DNA of 64,000 bases from Brenneria izadpanahii. Lineage in GTDB: Bacteria > Pseudomonadota > Gammaproteobacteria > Enterobacterales > Enterobacteriaceae. Under the pieces are notes generated by a model, which worked only from the letters and a program-made list of their open reading frames with translations, ran no database searches and was not told the DNA's origin. The first letter of the stretch is position 1; every line of letters starts with the position of its first letter. The stretch covers positions 4,464,001 to 4,528,000 of the forward strand of contig NZ_CP050854.1 of NCBI RefSeq assembly GCF_017569925.1, read 5' to 3'. The position numbers and the translations under genes were made by a program. This document shows positions 29,674-37,384 of this stretch, piece by piece.

Positions 29674-29719
29674 ACAGATAAAGCTCAATTTTTACTACTG
29701 CTTAACCTATATCGCCGCA

Positions 29720-29806
29720 TGGTGCGAAGAGAGGGACTTGAACCCTCACGTCCGTTAAGACACTAACACCTGAAGCTAGCGCGTCTACCAATTCCGCCAC
29801 CTTCGC
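29720..29806 (-). tRNA. tRNA-Leu (anticodon CAG), copy 2 of array
   Basis: 87 nt with encoded CCA and the same body as the flanking copies. The variable arm differs by a paired change (GTC...GAC for GCC...GGC), preserving the stem. Confidence 0.97.
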
Positions 29807-29858
29807 AGTAATGCCGTGCGATACAAATGGTTATCGTGCAACACGATCGTGGTGATGT

Positions 29859-29945
29859 TGGTGCGAAGAGAGGGACTTGAACCCTCACGCCCGTTAAGGC
29901 ACTAACACCTGAAGCTAGCGCGTCTACCAATTCCGCCACCTTCGC
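29859..29945 (-). tRNA. tRNA-Leu (anticodon CAG), copy 1 of array
   Basis: 87 nt with encoded CCA, first transcribed of the three. It appears identical to copy 3 and lies about 40 bp from a consensus-like promoter. Confidence 0.97.
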
Positions 29946-29979
29946 AATCCAGCAACACTGCTTGACGCAATGCCACCAC

Positions 29980-30015
29980 GGGGGCGAATTCTAGAGGTTT
30001 TAGCGTCAAGGTCAA
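29980..30015 (-). promoter_or_regulatory. promoter of the tRNA-Leu operon
   Basis: On the minus strand, -35 TTGACC (30010-30015), a 16-bp spacer and -10 TAGAAT (29988-29993) are followed by a GC-rich discriminator TCGCCCCC. That is typical of stringently controlled stable-RNA promoters. Confidence 0.75.
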
Positions 30016-30061
30016 TGATTATTTCCTCTGGAATGCGGGGTTTGCTGCAAAAATCGCCACC

Positions 30062-30964
30062 TCATGCCGACGTCGGCCGGGCGAAGAGTTCATTCAGCCA
30101 TTCAATGAATACCCGGATCCTCGGCGCCAGGAAACGTCCGGGAGGATACATCACGAAAAACGGCATGTCCGGCGGCGGCATATCCTTCATAATTTCAACC
30201 AGTTCGCCGCTGTCCAGCAAGCTTCGCAGCCCCGATCTCGTGGCTTGAATCAGCCCTAAACCGGCGCGGCAGGCGGCGATATAAGCATCGGCTCCGTTTA
30301 CATCCAATTTGCTGGGCAGCATATGGGTAATACACTCGCCGTTATGCATGAACTCCAGCGGATAACGCTGCCCGGTACGCAACGAAAAGTAGCCGACCAT
30401 TTGGTGCGAAGATAGGTCGTCCAACGATGCGGGAGTGCCAAACTCGGCAAGATACCGGGCCGAAGCGCAGGTGATTTGCGGCGACGCCGGTAAATGCAGA
30501 GTCGCCAGCGAATCATCGGCCACCTGCCAGGCCCGCAGCACGCAGTCCACGCCTTCGCGCACAACATTAATCGCCGAATCATTGGCGCTTATCGATAGCG
30601 TAATATGCGGGTAACGCTGGTAAAACTCGCCCAGCGCGGGGATCACCACCTCCCGCGCCAGCGAGTGCGGCATATCAACCCGCACATTGCCCGCCGGCTG
30701 CTGGCGCTGGCGAGAGAAAAGCGCATCCGCTTCCTCTATCTCCGCCAACAATTGGGTACAGCGCTGATAATAAATCTGGCCCTCAACGGTGATTTGCACC
30801 TGACGGGTGGTTCGCTGCAATAGCCGCGCGCCCAGGCGCGACTCCAGCTGTTTTATCGTATTACTGACCGTCGCTCGCGGCAGGGACAGCATTTCAGCCG
30901 CACGGCTGAAGCTGCCAAGCTCCGCAATTCGCACAAAAACGCGCATCGCCTGAATCTGGTCCAT
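30062..30964 (-). CDS. LysR family transcriptional regulator
   Basis: A 300-aa LysR-type regulator. The HTH is MDQIQAMRVFVRIAELGSFSRAAEMLSLPRATVSNTIKQLE, followed by a type-2 periplasmic-binding fold effector domain. It belongs to the PgrR/DmlR-like subgroup by its start and the ARLLQRTTRQVQIT block. I chose the ATG at 30964 with GGAG 5 nt upstream. It is divergent from an aldo/keto reductase gene across 114 bp, so that gene is its probable target. The effector is unknown. Confidence 0.85.
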   Translation of the reverse strand: MDQIQAMRVFVRIAELGSFSRAAEMLSLPRATVSNTIKQLESRLGARLLQRTTRQVQITVEGQIYYQRCTQLLAEIEEADALFSRQRQQPAGNVRVDMPHSLAREVVIPALGEFYQRYPHITLSISANDSAINVVREGVDCVLRAWQVADDSLATLHLPASPQITCASARYLAEFGTPASLDDLSSHQMVGYFSLRTGQRYPLEFMHNGECITHMLPSKLDVNGADAYIAACRAGLGLIQATRSGLRSLLDSGELVEIMKDMPPPDMPFFVMYPPGRFLAPRIRVFIEWLNELFARPTSA

Positions 30965-31078
30965 CACGTCTCCATTGTTGTCGATTTTTGAATAGTGTTG
31001 CATGAAATGCGTTATTTATCTTTACCCGATAAACAACCACACTCTTCTGGCACGCAACATCAACATGAGGACGAGACA

Positions 31079-32071
31079 ATGCAACAACGTCAATTAGGTC
31101 TTAATGGCCCATCGGTTTCCGCCATTGGGCTGGGCTGCATGGGAATGAGTGATTTTTATTTTACCGCGCAGGATGAAAAAGAATCTATCGCCACCCTGCA
31201 CCGGGCGCTGGAACTGGGCGTCACCCTGATTGATACCGCCGATATGTACGGTCCCCGCACCAATGAGCTGCTGGTCGGTAAAGCCATTAAAGGCAAGCGC
31301 CAGCAGGTGTTCCTGGCCACCAAGTTCGGCATCGTACGTAACCCGGACAATAACCTTGAACGCGGCGTTTGCGGGAAACCGGAATATATTCGCAACGCCA
31401 TTGAAGGCAGCCTGCAACGGCTGGGCGTAGAAGAAATCGACCTTTACTATCAACACCGCGTCGACCCGACGGTGCCGATTGAGGAAACCGTCGGTACGCT
31501 GGCTGATTTGGTCAAAGAAGGGAAAATTCGCTATATCGGTTTAAGCGAAGCCTCCGCCGCGACGCTGGAACGCGCCTGCCGGGTTCATCCCATCACCGCC
31601 TTACAAAGTGAATATTCGCTGTGGACGCGCGATGTGGAAGCCGACATTCTGCCCGCCTGCGAACGTCTTGGCGTGGGCTTCGTGCCTTACAGCCCGTTGG
31701 GCCGCGGTTTTCTGACCGGCGCCATCCGCAACCTGGACGATCTGGCGGCCGATGATTTCCGCCGCAACAATCCGCGGTTTATGGGTGAAAACTTTGCGAA
31801 AAACCTGCAACTGGTGGAGAAAGTCAATCAGTTGGCCGCGCAGAAAGGCATCTCCCCGTCGCAGTTGGCGCTGGCCTGGGTGCTGGCCCAGGGCGAACAT
31901 ATCGTGCCGATTCCGGGAACCAAGCGCCGCCGCTATCTGGAAGAGAACGTCGGCGCGTTGGACGTCACCCTGACGGCGGACGATCTGGCGGAAATTGAAG
32001 CCATTTTTCCTTTCAATGCCGCGGCGGGCGAACGCTACGGCGAAGAAGGCATGGCGACGATTAATCTTTAA
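31079..32071 (+). CDS. aldo/keto reductase
   Basis: A 330-aa NADPH-dependent (beta/alpha)8 oxidoreductase. The catalytic tetrad is visible: Asp and Tyr in IDTADMYGP, Lys in LATKFG and His in YYQHRVD. The NADP-binding C-terminal block [18 protein letters not shown] is intact. It resembles the AKR13-type reductases of bacteria and plants. I chose the ATG at 31079 with GAGG 8 nt before it. The substrate is unknown; the divergent LysR gene probably controls it. Confidence 0.88.
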   Translation: MQQRQLGLNGPSVSAIGLGCMGMSDFYFTAQDEKESIATLHRALELGVTLIDTADMYGPRTNELLVGKAIKGKRQQVFLATKFGIVRNPDNNLERGVCGKPEYIRNAIEGSLQRLGVEEIDLYYQHRVDPTVPIEETVGTLADLVKEGKIRYIGLSEASAATLERACRVHPITALQSEYSLWTRDVEADILPACERLGVGFVPYSPLGRGFLTGAIRNLDDLAADDFRRNNPRFMGENFAKNLQLVEKVNQLAAQKGISPSQLALAWVLAQGEHIVPIPGTKRRRYLEENVGALDVTLTADDLAEIEAIFPFNAAAGERYGEEGMATINL

Positions 32072-32074
32072 GGA

Positions 32075-33121
32075 TCAACGGCGGCCTTTGCCGGCCGGAC
32101 GCGGCGAGCGGCCTACGGTAGCCTGGTAGACTTTGAAGCGTCCGGTCTGCGCCAGCACCTCGTGGCTGCCAAACGCGGCATCCAGCAGCGCCGGATAGGG
32201 CAGAAACGCATTGGCGACGATGCGTAACTGTCCGCCGATCGGCAAATGGGCGACCGCGCCGCGGATCAGCATTTCCGCCGCCTGTAGGCTGGTTTGCAAA
32301 CCATCATGAAACGGCGGATTGGAAACGATAAGGTCGAAGCGCCCGCTAATCTCCGAGTAAACGTTACTGGCGATAACCTCGCCTTCCAACTGATTGGCGG
32401 CCAGCGTCGCCCGGCTTGATGCCAGCGCGCCGGCGCTGACATCGCTGAGCGTCAGACGGATTTTAGGCGATTGTTTCGCCAGCACGGCGGCCAATACGCC
32501 GGCGCCGCAGGCGATATCCAGCACTTTGCCTTTCATATGCGGCGCAAAGGTCGAAAGCAGCAGTTCGCTGCCCGGATCCAGTCCGTCACGGCTGAACACG
32601 CCGGGCAGCGCCTTCACGGTCACGCCCTCAATGACATACTCATCCCACCACTCATCCAGATTAAAGACGGCCTGTTTTTCAATCCGTCCGTGGTAAAGCC
32701 CGCAGCGCCGAGCGCTGTCGATTTTCGTCAGGGCGGCGAAATCCGCCAGGATATTTTCCGCACTACGCACGCCGCTGCGGTTCTCGCCCACCACAAAAAT
32801 CTCACAGCCAACCGGCAGCAGCGACAGCAGATTAAACAGTTGGAATTCCGCTTCCTGTTTACTCTTCGGCCAGTAATAGATCAGCGTATCGCAATCCGCC
32901 GCCAGTTCGGCATCCGCCGTCAGGCCATACTGCACGTTATTCTCCAGCGCGCCTTTCAGCTGTTGCCAATGGTGAAACTGCGTGGCGTGGACGCGAACAT
33001 CAGCCGCCTCAAACCGCGCGGGCAAGGTGTCTTGTAAATCGCCGGCAAACAGTACCCGGCGTAAGATAAATTCATCGCTATGGCGCAGTATGACTTCACT
33101 GGCTGGAGTTAATGCGGACAT
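32075..33121 (-). CDS. rsmC: 16S rRNA (guanine-1207-N2)-methyltransferase RsmC
   Basis: A 348-aa two-domain SAM methyltransferase making m2G1207 in 16S rRNA (E. coli 343 aa). The N-terminal pseudo-domain helps substrate binding. The catalytic domain has [16 protein letters not shown] and the NPPF motif in [12 protein letters not shown] chose the ATG at 33121 ([18 protein letters not shown]), with AAGGAG about 10 nt upstream. It is divergent from holD and convergent with the aldo/keto reductase gene. Confidence 0.96.
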   Translation of the reverse strand: MSALTPASEVILRHSDEFILRRVLFAGDLQDTLPARFEAADVRVHATQFHHWQQLKGALENNVQYGLTADAELAADCDTLIYYWPKSKQEAEFQLFNLLSLLPVGCEIFVVGENRSGVRSAENILADFAALTKIDSARRCGLYHGRIEKQAVFNLDEWWDEYVIEGVTVKALPGVFSRDGLDPGSELLLSTFAPHMKGKVLDIACGAGVLAAVLAKQSPKIRLTLSDVSAGALASSRATLAANQLEGEVIASNVYSEISGRFDLIVSNPPFHDGLQTSLQAAEMLIRGAVAHLPIGGQLRIVANAFLPYPALLDAAFGSHEVLAQTGRFKVYQATVGRSPRPAGKGRR

Positions 33122-33231
33122 CAGGTTGGGGCTCCTTAATAATTGAGCGGGGATTATAGTGCTTTGTTGGCGCATGTTCGATAAGTTTGCTAGCATAGCG
33201 CGACATAAACCTGGGCCAAACGAGACACTGC

Positions 33232-33669
33232 ATGACATCAAGACGTGACTGGCTGCTACAACAACTGGGTATTACGCAATGGACCCTGAAGCGCCCGACC
33301 GTATTGCAAGGCGAAATCGCCGTCAGTCTGCCTGCCCAGGTTCGTCTGATTATTGTGTCGAGCGAACCGCTGACCGATGACGAACCGCTGCTGGCCGATG
33401 TCCTGCGCAGCCTGACGCTTACGCCGGATCAAGCCTACAGCCTGACGCCGCAACAGGCCGAGATGCTCCCCGCCAAAGCCCGCTGTCATAGCTGGCGATT
33501 AGGCGTTAACGAGCCGCTGGCGCTGGAAGGCGTCCAACTCACCAGCCCGGCATTGACCGAGCTTTACCACAACGCCGACGCCAAACGGGCGCTCTGGCAG
33601 CAGATCTGCGAACATGAACGTGATATCAACCCTGACGCCGGCCGATCTGGCGCAAGCCTTTCAGATTGA
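33232..33669 (+). CDS. holD: DNA polymerase III psi subunit HolD
   Basis: A 145-aa psi subunit that links the clamp loader to SSB through chi (HolC). The N-terminus [17 protein letters not shown] is nearly identical to E. coli HolD (137 aa), and blocks such as [12 protein letters not shown] and ALTELYHN are conserved. The C-terminus is slightly longer and overlaps rimI by 56 bp in another frame, an enlarged version of the overlap seen in E. coli. Confidence 0.95.
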   Translation: MTSRRDWLLQQLGITQWTLKRPTVLQGEIAVSLPAQVRLIIVSSEPLTDDEPLLADVLRSLTLTPDQAYSLTPQQAEMLPAKARCHSWRLGVNEPLALEGVQLTSPALTELYHNADAKRALWQQICEHERDINPDAGRSGASLSD

Positions 33670-34057
33670 ACAAGCCAGCCACGCGTTTCCCTGGAGCGAA
33701 AAAACCTTCGCCGGCAATCAGGGCGATCGTTATTTCAACCTCAAGCTAAGCCGAGACGGGCAGATGGTGGCTTACGCCATCACGCAAACGGTGCTGGATG
33801 AAGCCACGCTGTTCAACCTTGCCGTACATCCCGATCATCAGCGCCAGGGCATCGGCCGCGAGTTGTTGGAACATTTGATTCAGGAACTGGAGGAACGCGA
33901 TATTTTCACGCTGTGGCTGGAAGTTCGCGCCTCTAACAAAGGCGCAATCGCGCTGTATGAAAGCCTGGGTTTTAACGAGGTTTCGTTGCGGCGCGACTAT
34001 TACCCTACCGCCGGCGGACGCGAAGACGCCATCATCATGGCGCTGCCTTTAGGGTAG
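33614..34057 (+). CDS. rimI: ribosomal protein S18 alanine N-acetyltransferase RimI
   Basis: A 147-aa GNAT acetyltransferase that acetylates the N-terminal Ala of ribosomal protein S18. The acetyl-CoA binding motif is LAVHPDHQRQGIGRELLEHLI, and the C-terminal block ALYESLGFNEVSLRRDYYPTAGGREDAIIMALP is typical of RimI. It starts inside holD, so it is translationally coupled. Confidence 0.96.
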   Translation: MNVISTLTPADLAQAFQIEQASHAFPWSEKTFAGNQGDRYFNLKLSRDGQMVAYAITQTVLDEATLFNLAVHPDHQRQGIGRELLEHLIQELEERDIFTLWLEVRASNKGAIALYESLGFNEVSLRRDYYPTAGGREDAIIMALPLG

Positions 34058-34106
34058 TAAATGCCGCTTATCCGCTCGCTGTTTGCGCTTATTTCACTCA
34101 ATTTGT

Positions 34107-34125
34107 TGAAACAAAAATCATTCTC
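34107..34125 (-). promoter_or_regulatory. Fur-like site upstream of the fecI-like gene
   Basis: On the minus strand the site begins GAGAATGATTTT, a good match to the left half of the Fur consensus; the right half is weaker. It lies about 60 bp before a FecI-type sigma gene, a class normally repressed by Fur-Fe. Confidence 0.5.
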
Positions 34126-34185
34126 AAATAAAATTGTGACATAGATCTTACTTTCCCTTGCTGTTTTGCTTTCAGGTTATTGACT

Positions 34186-34737
34186 ATGTCATCAGTCCCT
34201 ATTGATACCTCCGCAGATATCAATCAGCTCTATCACCAGCATCACGGCTGGCTACAGGGGCTATTGCGTAAACGGCTGGGTGACTTTTGCGACGCGGCCG
34301 ATCTGGCGCAGGACGTCTTTGTACGCCTGCTTATCAAGCCGCGTCAATTCGACAGCCATGCGGGGGCGCGGGCCTATCTGAGCGTGATGGCGCAGGGAAT
34401 GTGCGTGGACCTGTGGCGCAGGCGCGAAATTGAACGCGCCTGGCTGAATTCGCTGGCCGACCAGCCGGAAACCTTCGTCCTCTCGGCTGAGCGCAGCAAC
34501 ATCATCCTTGAAACGCTGTATCAGGTCGACGCCATGCTGCGAACCTTGCCGGAAAAGGTGCGCGCCGCCTTCGTGATGGCGCAGATCCAGGGACTGACCT
34601 ACCGGGAAATCGCGTCTGAGCTGCAAGTCTCGGAGCGGATGGTAAAAAAATACATGGCGCAGGCTATGTTACACTGCGTGCTACTGGAAGCCGAACAGGA
34701 AGCCGCATCTTCCCCGCATATGAAAAACGATGAGTAA
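34186..34737 (+). CDS. FecI-type ECF sigma factor
   Basis: A 183-aa extracytoplasmic-function sigma factor of the iron-starvation group. Region 2 is LYHQHHGWLQGLLRKRLGDFCDAADLAQDVFVRLL; region 4 is LPEKVRAAFVMAQIQGLTYREIASELQVSERMVKKYMAQAM. I prefer the ATG at 34186; a TTG two codons earlier is also in frame. It is followed by a fecR-type gene with an 8-bp overlap and, after an inserted cassette, by a TonB-dependent transducer, the standard cell-surface signalling set. Confidence 0.92.
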   Translation: MSSVPIDTSADINQLYHQHHGWLQGLLRKRLGDFCDAADLAQDVFVRLLIKPRQFDSHAGARAYLSVMAQGMCVDLWRRREIERAWLNSLADQPETFVLSAERSNIILETLYQVDAMLRTLPEKVRAAFVMAQIQGLTYREIASELQVSERMVKKYMAQAMLHCVLLEAEQEAASSPHMKNDE

Positions 34738-35692
34738 ACCCAGTTTCGTTGCACTACAGCAGGCATCGCATTGGTATGCGCGGCTACTCGATCTTGAACC
34801 AGACCATGAACACTATCATCACTGGCGGCGCTGGATAGCAGAGAACGAGGAAAATCGTCGCGCCTGGGACTACGTGCAAAAGGTCAGCCAGCGCTTTCAG
34901 CCTTTACGCGGCGACAGCCGGCAACCGGCCGTAAATGCCCTGCTTCATCCCCCTGGCGAAGTAAATCGCCGCGGCGCGCTCAAACTGATGGCCCTGCTGG
35001 GCGCCGGTTCGCTTTTATCCTGGGCGACCTACCGCTATACGCCCGTGCGCGAAAAAGCGCTGGTTATGACGGCGGACCATCACAGCGCCACCGGCGAAAT
35101 CAAACACCTCAGATTACAGGATGACACGCAAATTTGGCTGAATACCGCCAGCGCGATCGACGTACATTACGGCAATCAACAACGGCGGATCGCGCTGCTC
35201 TCCGGCGACGTATTGATTGAGACCGCCCACGATCCCCGTCCGTTCTTCGTCTCAAGCGCGCAAGGGCGGATGCAGGCGTTGGGCACCCGCTTCAGCGTAG
35301 AACAACGCCAGGAAACCACACGCCTTACCGTCTATGAAGGCGCGGTGGAAGTTACCGCTCGTCATGCGCAAACGCCGCGCCGGGTAAATGCCGGTCAGAT
35401 GCTGGATTTCGATCTTCAGGGGCAGGGGCCGCTGTCGTCCCACCGCCAAACCGACGCCAGTTGGTCAAAAGGCTTGCTACAGGCGGATAATATGTCGCTG
35501 GGCGAGGTTATCACGCAGCTTGCGCGCTACCGGCACGGCTACCTGACATGTCAGCCGGATATCGCGGCGCTGAGAGTCATGGGAACCTTTCCGCTGGCCG
35601 ACACGGACAAGGCGCTGACGATGCTGGCGCAAACTTTCCCCGTCCAGATCAACCGCCGCTTCTCCTGGTGGGTGACGGTAGAGAAGAAATAA
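34730..35692 (+). CDS. FecR-type anti-sigma / signal transducer
   Basis: A 320-aa inner-membrane protein. The N-terminal cytoplasmic domain (DUF4880-like, W-rich: HWYARLLDLEPDHEHYHHWRRWI) binds the sigma factor. One TM segment lies at about residues 84-103 (MALLGAGSLLSWATYRY). The periplasmic FecR domain (LQDDTQIWLNTASAIDVHY) is followed by a C-terminal STN-like part that contacts the receptor's signalling domain. The last 30 bp of the gene recur as a direct repeat at 36997-37027, after the toxin cassette. Confidence 0.93.
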   Translation: MSKPSFVALQQASHWYARLLDLEPDHEHYHHWRRWIAENEENRRAWDYVQKVSQRFQPLRGDSRQPAVNALLHPPGEVNRRGALKLMALLGAGSLLSWATYRYTPVREKALVMTADHHSATGEIKHLRLQDDTQIWLNTASAIDVHYGNQQRRIALLSGDVLIETAHDPRPFFVSSAQGRMQALGTRFSVEQRQETTRLTVYEGAVEVTARHAQTPRRVNAGQMLDFDLQGQGPLSSHRQTDASWSKGLLQADNMSLGEVITQLARYRHGYLTCQPDIAALRVMGTFPLADTDKALTMLAQTFPVQINRRFSWWVTVEKK

Positions 35693-35696
35693 AAAA
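35666..35696 (+). repeat. 31-bp direct repeat, left copy (end of fecR)
   Basis: Exact 31-bp match to 36997-37027, beginning TGGTGGGTGACGG and ending in an A-run. It encodes the last FecR residues WWVTVEKK and the stop. The two copies flank the toxin-immunity cassette. Confidence 0.85.
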
Positions 35697-35697
35697 A

Positions 35698-35714
35698 CGC
35701 CTTCATAGAAGGCG
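35698..35714. terminator. hairpin after fecR
   Basis: 7-bp stem CGCCTTC / GAAGGCG with a 3-nt loop, preceded by seven A residues. As a terminator it is better formed on the minus strand (T-run) than on the plus strand, so its role for fecR is uncertain. Confidence 0.5.
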
Positions 35715-35816
35715 GCTCAGACAACAAACGATCTAACGCTGGATGCCTGTTTCTTAATCACATTATTTTGCTATGATTCATGGCGCTTATGAAAACACGA
35801 CAAGGAGTTGTGGATT

Positions 35817-36650
35817 ATGGATAATAACAGCGGAGTCAGAATTGCCCTCTCACCGGTACAGCTTGCGGCTGTGCTCTCCGATAAAAGCGTCAGTGAAGGT
35901 GAAACCCTGAGCAATCGCCTCTGGGGCGGTCTGGGACTGGCGGGCGGCGTTGTCGAAATGTTCGGCGCCGGCGTTATGTGCATTGTTCCGGAACCCACCA
36001 TGCTGACCAAAGCGGGCTGTATCATCGTCGGCACGCACAGTCTGGACACGGTTCAGGCCTCCATCCGGCAAGTCTGGACCGGACGCCAGACCAATACCGA
36101 TACCTACAATTCAGCCGTCGCGCTGGCGGAAACGCTGGGAGCCGATCGCAACACGGCGATGAATATCGGAATGACGGTGGATCTGGCTATCCCGATGGGC
36201 TTCGCCATCGCCGTGGGCGCGGCACGCGTTGCCGCAGTACGCAGCGGTAGAATAAAGCTGGCGGAGCATGAGTCGGCAACGGGCCGTCACCCCGGCGGAC
36301 ATACGATTGAGCGGCATGTGGGAAAAACGCCGGAAGAGTTACTGGCGAGATTGGAACGCCGCCCCGGATTACCTGCTACCAGTAGCTTTAACAGCTTAAA
36401 GGACGCTGAAGTACTGACAACAAAAGTCTTACAAGCAAACAAGAGTCAAATCGAATATCTGGTCAAATTTGCCGCTCGAAACCTTAATTCAAGAAAAACA
36501 TTCGTTGAGCGCTTTGGTCATAAAACGGGTATTGCCGTCAGCAAAGGGAGCGGAAATATTCAGGACTGTTATCGCGTATCTGTCACGATTGAGCTTACCT
36601 GGTACCACGGAAAACCGTTCTTTGTTCTAACATCTTTTCCTTTGGTGTGA
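35817..36650 (+). CDS. RNase A-like (CdiA-CT type) toxin domain protein
   Basis: A 277-aa protein. Residues about 30-130 are hydrophobic and Gly/Ala-rich (GLGLAGGVVEMFGAGV; LAIPMGFAIAVGAARVAAV), resembling membrane-active entry segments of secreted effectors. The C-terminal about 125 residues match the bacterial CdiA-CT RNase A-like domain: HPGGHTIERHVGKTPEELLARL, TSSFNSLKDAE and a final FFVLTSFPLV. Aligned to the Yersinia kristensenii toxin, the catalytic His and Arg are kept (ERH; LLAR), but the C-terminal Tyr of the T-x-Y motif appears as Phe. There is no signal peptide, PAAR, Rhs or CdiA delivery domain. The start is the ATG after AAGGAG at 35802-35807. A small gene follows at 3 bp. Growth-inhibitory RNase activity is inferred. 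Confidence 0.75.
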   Translation: MDNNSGVRIALSPVQLAAVLSDKSVSEGETLSNRLWGGLGLAGGVVEMFGAGVMCIVPEPTMLTKAGCIIVGTHSLDTVQASIRQVWTGRQTNTDTYNSAVALAETLGADRNTAMNIGMTVDLAIPMGFAIAVGAARVAAVRSGRIKLAEHESATGRHPGGHTIERHVGKTPEELLARLERRPGLPATSSFNSLKDAEVLTTKVLQANKSQIEYLVKFAARNLNSRKTFVERFGHKTGIAVSKGSGNIQDCYRVSVTIELTWYHGKPFFVLTSFPLV

Positions 36651-36653
36651 ATT

Positions 36654-36974
36654 ATGTTCTCAAAAGATTGCAGTAACGAATTACTGACATTAATAACAGC
36701 CTATTTCGGTCAGGATTATGACCTCATAGATGACAGTCAAGATATCAGGAAAAAAATTGGTATTTATATCCGTTGTACTGACAGATTTTCGAAATACCAA
36801 TTGCTGGATAATATTGATGATTTTCTTGGTCTGGGAGATAGGCTTGATGAAACATTCAGGGACTATTACGGCTTTCATTTCGCCCCCGAACTCTGGGGAA
36901 CCACCCCCAGAGATTTTCTCTTGTTGGTCAAGAAGAAAGTCAGCCAGGCGTTACAGAAAGAGGAAAACAACTAA
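36654..36974 (+). CDS. putative immunity protein (CdiI-like) for the RNase A-like toxin
   Basis: A 106-aa acidic cytoplasmic protein with no TM segment, starting 3 bp after the toxin stop, which implies coupled expression. The features LLDNIDDFLGLGDRLDETFRDYYGFHF and APELWGTTPRDFLLLVKKKV resemble the contact-dependent growth-inhibition immunity families. The gene is AT-rich compared with fecR and the receptor gene. The function is assigned from position and weak family resemblance. Confidence 0.6.
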   Translation: MFSKDCSNELLTLITAYFGQDYDLIDDSQDIRKKIGIYIRCTDRFSKYQLLDNIDDFLGLGDRLDETFRDYYGFHFAPELWGTTPRDFLLLVKKKVSQALQKEENN

Positions 36975-36996
36975 CGTGTCGGGAACCGCGCGTTCG

Positions 36997-37027
36997 TGGT
37001 GGGTGACGGTAGAGAAGAAATAAAAAA
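36997..37027 (+). repeat. 31-bp direct repeat, right copy
   Basis: Exact copy of 35666-35696. Preceding bases still encode ...RSWWVTVEKK and a stop in one frame, so this is a duplicated fecR 3' end rather than a chance repeat. Confidence 0.85.
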
Positions 37028-37069
37028 TTTCCGGGAGAAATTTGAGTTGGATGATGAACCTTATGATTT

Positions 37070-37193
37070 TACCCCCCTTCCCTTTTCTGGGGAGGGAGTT
37101 AATCCCGCGTTTTTAATGCGTTAGCGCCGCTCCCTGACTAGGGGACGCTAATTTAGCTCCTCCCCCTGACAAGGGGGAGGCAGGGAGGGGGTA
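37070..37193. repeat. MITE/REP-like palindromic element
   Basis: About 124 bp bounded by the imperfect terminal inverted repeats TACCCCCCTTCCC and GGGAGGGGGTA, with the bases TTA/TAA outside. Two internal hairpins are visible: CTCCCC...GGGGAG around 37158-37180 and TTAGCG...CGCTAA around 37121-37153. It has no coding capacity. The GC-skewed runs contrast with the AT-rich flanks. Confidence 0.6.
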
Positions 37194-37384
37194 ATTAATG
37201 GCAATATCTCGATATATTATCAGCAAGTTGAAATCGCCGGGAACGATTTTAACCATCGCTTGCAATGGCCTGAATATGGACCAGAAATAAAAAAATTCAT
37301 CATTTTGGTTCCCCTTTTGATCTCGTCCTTCGATTCACATAAAAGCACTCTCTTTTTTACTCTGGGTCAGAAGGCAAAATCACC

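Larger units (their letters stand above)
36975..37384. other. junction region: fecR-tail repeat, palindromic element and possible gene relic
   Basis: 410 bp before the receptor gene. It contains the second 31-bp repeat copy (36997-37027) and a palindromic element (37070-37193). Open stretches with protein-like composition lie on each side: REEIKNFREKFELDDEPYDF before it and YYQQVEIAGNDFNHRLQWPE after it. These may be one degraded gene split by the element, but I cannot assign it. The promoter for the receptor gene, including any FecI-type site, should lie within 37200-37384. Confidence 0.45.
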
